8,954 nt of DNA from DASUGM01 sp036274055. GTDB lineage: Bacteria > Acidobacteriota > Vicinamibacteria > Vicinamibacterales > SCN-69-37. The notes under the pieces were generated by a model. It made no database searches, had not been told where the DNA came from, and was given only the letters and a program-made list of their open reading frames with translations. Below, one piece after another: positions 7,164 to 8,954 of the stretch; within the stretch, counting starts at the first letter, position 1; each line of letters starts with the position of its first letter. Both the position numbers and the translations under genes were made by a program. Location: positions 1 through 8,954 of the forward strand of contig DASUGM010000331.1 in NCBI GenBank assembly GCA_036274055.1. Reading direction: 5' to 3'.

Positions 7164-7179
7164 GGAGGTCATGACCTCC
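7164..7179 (+). promoter_or_regulatory. Perfect palindrome joining Shine-Dalgarno and start codon of the DUF3300 gene
   Basis: GGAGGTCATGACCTCC is a perfect 16-bp palindrome. In mRNA, GGAGGT (7164-7169) can pair with ACCTCC (7174-7179), leaving the CATG that contains the initiator ATG (7171-7173) in the loop. GGAGG is a strong Shine-Dalgarno but sits only 2 nt from the ATG, much closer than usual. It may sequester the ribosome site, or it may be a protein-binding palindrome. The minus strand carries the identical GGAGGTCATG. Confidence 0.5.
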
Positions 7180-8391
7180 AATCGGGCGCCCCTCGGCACC
7201 AGAGTGACCGCGGTCGTCTCTGCCGCGCTCCTCATCCAGTCGAGCATCGTCGTCTCGACGGCTCCGTCGCAAACCCAAACGCCGGCCGCGCCGGCCGCGT
7301 CGGCGGCGGTGACGAAACTGTCCAACGATCAGCTCGACTCGCTGGTCGCGCCGATCGCGCTCTATCCGGATCCGCTGCTCGCGCAGGTGCTGGCCGCGTC
7401 AACCTATCCGCTCGAGATCGTCCAGCTGCAACAGTGGATGGCCAAGAATCCAGAGTTGAAAGGTGAAGCGCTGGCCGCGGCGGTTGAGAAGCAAGCCTGG
7501 GACCCCTCCGTCCAGGGACTCGCCGGCGTGCCCGACGTCGTCAAGCGCCTCGGCGACGACATTCAGTGGACGAACGAACTGGGCAACGCCTTCCTCGCGC
7601 AACAGAGCGACGTCATGGACGCCGTGCAGCGGATGCGGAAGAAGGCCAACGCCGCAGGCAACCTCAAGACCACCGAGCAGCAGAAGGTCACCACGCAGGT
7701 GGTCGAGACCAAGGAAGTCATCGTCATCCAGCAAGCCAATCCGCAGGTCATCTACGTCCCGACCTACAACCCCGTTGTCGTCTACGGTCCGCCGATCTAT
7801 CCGTATCCGCCGATCTACTACCCACCGCCTGGCTACTACGCCGCGGGCATCGCAATCGGGTTCGGCGTCGGCATCGCGATGGGCGCGTTCTGGGGCAGCG
7901 GCGGCTGGGGTTACGGCCCGCGCTGGGGCTACAACAACGTCAACATCAACATCAACAACCGGCAGATCAATCACTACAACCGCAACACCAACATCAACAA
8001 TCGGGCTGGCGGCAACTGGAATCACAACCCGTCGCATCGCGGCGGCGCGCCCTACGGGGATCGCGCGACCGCGAATAAGTACGGCGGATCGACGCGCGGC
8101 GATTCGGTGGCGTCGCGACAGGGCGCGTCGGCGAGCGCCAACCGCGCCGGCAGCACCGGTGCGAATCGGACCGGCGCGTCGCCGAGTTCGAGCAGCCTCG
8201 GCAGCAATCGCAGCACGGGCAGCAGCGATCGCGTCGGCAATCGCAGCGTCCCGAGTTCCTCCAGCCGCAGCGGCAGTGCCTTTGGCGGCGCGTCGAGCAG
8301 CCGGCCCACCAGTGGCGCCGCCCGAAGCGCCAGCCAGCGCGGGGCCAGCAGCATGGGCGGATCGCGCGGCGGCGGCGGGAGACGGAGATGA
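7171..8391 (+). CDS. Secreted DUF3300-family protein with Asn-rich and Ser/Gly/Arg-rich tail
   Basis: A 406-residue exported protein of unknown function. Residues 1-~36 form a Sec-type signal peptide (Arg5, Arg11, then a hydrophobic VTAVVSAALLIQSSIVV core); there is no lipobox Cys. The DUF3300 domain spans ~50-206: LDSLVAPIALYPDPLLAQVL, then YPLEIVQLQQWMAKNP, LGDDIQWTNELGNAFLAQQ, MRKKANAAGNL, and the signature VIYVPTYNPVVVYG at 193-206. A Tyr/Pro-rich stretch (207-223) leads to a Gly/Ala hydrophobic segment (~224-242), possibly a membrane hairpin. An Asn-rich zone follows (256-285), then a Ser/Gly/Arg/Ala low-complexity tail ending GGGGRRR. Disordered tails of this kind are usual in the family. 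It is the first gene of an operon; only 2 bases separate its stop from the DUF2950 ATG. The family's role (envelope or surface) is not established. The start is set by signal-peptide position, though its ribosome-site spacing is abnormal. Confidence 0.92.
   Translation: MTSNRAPLGTRVTAVVSAALLIQSSIVVSTAPSQTQTPAAPAASAAVTKLSNDQLDSLVAPIALYPDPLLAQVLAASTYPLEIVQLQQWMAKNPELKGEALAAAVEKQAWDPSVQGLAGVPDVVKRLGDDIQWTNELGNAFLAQQSDVMDAVQRMRKKANAAGNLKTTEQQKVTTQVVETKEVIVIQQANPQVIYVPTYNPVVVYGPPIYPYPPIYYPPPGYYAAGIAIGFGVGIAMGAFWGSGGWGYGPRWGYNNVNININNRQINHYNRNTNINNRAGGNWNHNPSHRGGAPYGDRATANKYGGSTRGDSVASRQGASASANRAGSTGANRTGASPSSSSLGSNRSTGSSDRVGNRSVPSSSSRSGSAFGGASSSRPTSGAARSASQRGASSMGGSRGGGGRRR
8384..8387 (+). promoter_or_regulatory. 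Shine-Dalgarno for the DUF2950 gene inside the DUF3300 3' end
   Basis: GGAG lies in the last codons of the DUF3300 gene and is followed by 6 nt before ATG 8394. The DUF3300 stop (8389-8391) falls between them, which favours translational coupling. A second ATG directly follows the first; the first has the better spacing. Confidence 0.6.
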
Positions 8392-8393
8392 CC

Positions 8394-8954
8394 ATGATGA
8401 AATCGCGGATCGCGGTAACGACGATCACGCTCGGACTGCTTGCGGCGCCGATGATGCTGGCGCAGACAACGTCCACGCCGACACAGACGGCCAAGCCGCC
8501 GGCCGCGAAGCCGCCGGCGGCGGCCGTGCCCCCGGCGGGCGCGAAAGCGTTCGCGACGGCGCAAGCGGCCACCGAGGCGCTGATCCAGGCGGCGACGACC
8601 TTCGACGAGCCGGCGCTCATCGCGTTGTTCGGTGCCGACAACAAAGATCTCGTCAGCACCGGAGACGCCGTGCGCGACAAATCGTACGCGGCGGCATTTG
8701 CGGCGCTGGCCAAGCAAGGCCTCGCGGTTGCCATCAATTCGACAACGCCGAGCCGGGCCACCGTGGAGGTAGGACCGGACCGCTGGCCGCTGCCTGTGCC
8801 GCTGGTCAGGGTCGCCGGCAAGTGGTATTTCGACGCCAAGGCCGGACGCGACGAGATCCTCTTCCGCCGCATCGGCGGCAATGAGCTCGACGCGATCGAA
8901 ATCTGCCGCGGCTACGTCGAGGCGCAGAAGGAGTACGCGCTCGACCTGCACGAC
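8394..8954 (+). CDS. Secreted DUF2950-family protein, C-terminus cut by window edge
   Basis: The first 187 residues of an exported DUF2950 protein; the frame is open to the last base. Residues 1-~23 (MMKSRIAVTTITLGLLAAPM, then MLAQ) are a signal peptide, followed by a Pro/Ala/Lys linker (~27-50). The DUF2950 domain begins near Phe53: FATAQAATEALIQAA, then LIALFGADNKDLVSTGD with the family's FG-x-D and SGD-like turns, VEVGPDRWPLPVPLVRVAGK (W-P-x-P-x-P-L), WYFDAKAGRDEILFRRIGGN, and ELDAIEICRGYVEAQKEYA. These match the family consensus as I know it. Biochemical function is unknown. DUF2950 and DUF3300 genes are often neighbours, so the products probably act together in the periplasm or at the cell surface. 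Part of the domain is missing at the window edge. Opposite-strand open frames across this gene are GC-driven shadows. Confidence 0.93.
   Translation, partial: MMKSRIAVTTITLGLLAAPMMLAQTTSTPTQTAKPPAAKPPAAAVPPAGAKAFATAQAATEALIQAATTFDEPALIALFGADNKDLVSTGDAVRDKSYAAAFAALAKQGLAVAINSTTPSRATVEVGPDRWPLPVPLVRVAGKWYFDAKAGRDEILFRRIGGNELDAIEICRGYVEAQKEYALDLHD

Larger units (their letters stand above)
6768..7170. other. Divergent intergenic region between kinase 2 and the DUF3300 operon
   Basis: This 403-bp gap must hold the 5' control regions of two divergent genes. From the kinase side: 6768-6855 shows nothing recognisable; 6856-6992 reads like a protein C-terminus on the plus strand; 6986-7157 is a large imperfect palindrome; 7164-7170 is the first half of a perfect palindrome over the DUF3300 start. 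Open frames cross it on both strands, but they give Arg/Ala-rich products without family resemblance, and near-mirror peptides where they cross the palindrome, so I do not call a gene here apart from the possible remnant. Confidence 0.6.

Noticed and set aside
6803..7174. A 123-codon plus-strand frame ending over the DUF3300 start
   Set aside because: Its second half is translated palindrome, giving a peptide (LLCLLPVDSLLASAL) nearly identical to that of the opposite strand, as expected of an inverted repeat and not of a gene.
6768..7325. A 186-codon in-frame N-terminal extension of kinase 2
   Set aside because: It runs through the palindrome and antisense to the DUF3300 gene, lacks family resemblance, and the kinase domain begins normally ten residues after ATG 6767. 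The GGAGG before the minus-strand ATG at 7174 comes from the symmetry of the palindrome.
7463..8884. A long plus-strand frame of 473 codons across DUF3300 and DUF2950
   Set aside because: It is Arg/Ala/Ser-rich and low-complexity, typical of an out-of-frame shadow in GC-rich DNA; the overlapping frames match known families, with signal peptides and ribosome sites.
7994..8951. Two long minus-strand frames (295 and 299 codons) opposite DUF3300/DUF2950
   Set aside because: Composition is Arg/Leu/Cys-rich without motifs; they are antisense to confidently identified genes.

Overview
This window looks like a high-GC bacterial chromosome, most likely an acidobacterium (Vicinamibacteria-like). That placement is an inference from gene content: Ser/Thr kinases fused to TolB/PD40 beta-propellers, a membrane-anchored winged-helix/TolB-like/TPR regulator, and an adjacent DUF3300-DUF2950 secreted pair. 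No rRNA, tRNA, CRISPR array, transposase or phage gene is visible.

Layout. Bases 1-1322 (minus) hold the N-terminal ~440 residues of a PknB-type kinase that runs off the left edge. Behind it on the same strand (1464-2009) is a small predicted lipoprotein. Divergent from that, 2155-4053 (plus), is a 632-residue DNA-binding/TPR membrane regulator. It ends 11 bases from the stop codon of a second, complete 900-residue kinase-PD40 protein on the minus strand (4065-6767). A 403-bp divergent gap (6768-7170) follows, and then a two-gene plus-strand operon: a secreted DUF3300 protein (7171-8391) and a secreted DUF2950 protein (8394 to the right edge, 3' end missing).

The left two thirds is a signalling block. 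Two receptor-like kinases, each with a cytoplasmic kinase domain, one membrane span and an apparently exported propeller, flank a ToxR/CadC-like one-component regulator and a lipoprotein. The right end is an envelope or secreted-protein operon of unknown function. No sequence evidence ties the two blocks together.

The most unusual DNA is the 403-bp divergent gap. It contains a ~172-bp imperfect palindrome (56-nt arms, 49 of 56 matching), a short stretch that reads like the C-terminal end of an otherwise missing plus-strand protein, and a perfect 16-bp palindrome that pairs the DUF3300 Shine-Dalgarno sequence with its own early codons. No clearly new multi-gene system is evident; the gap is the part most worth a second look.
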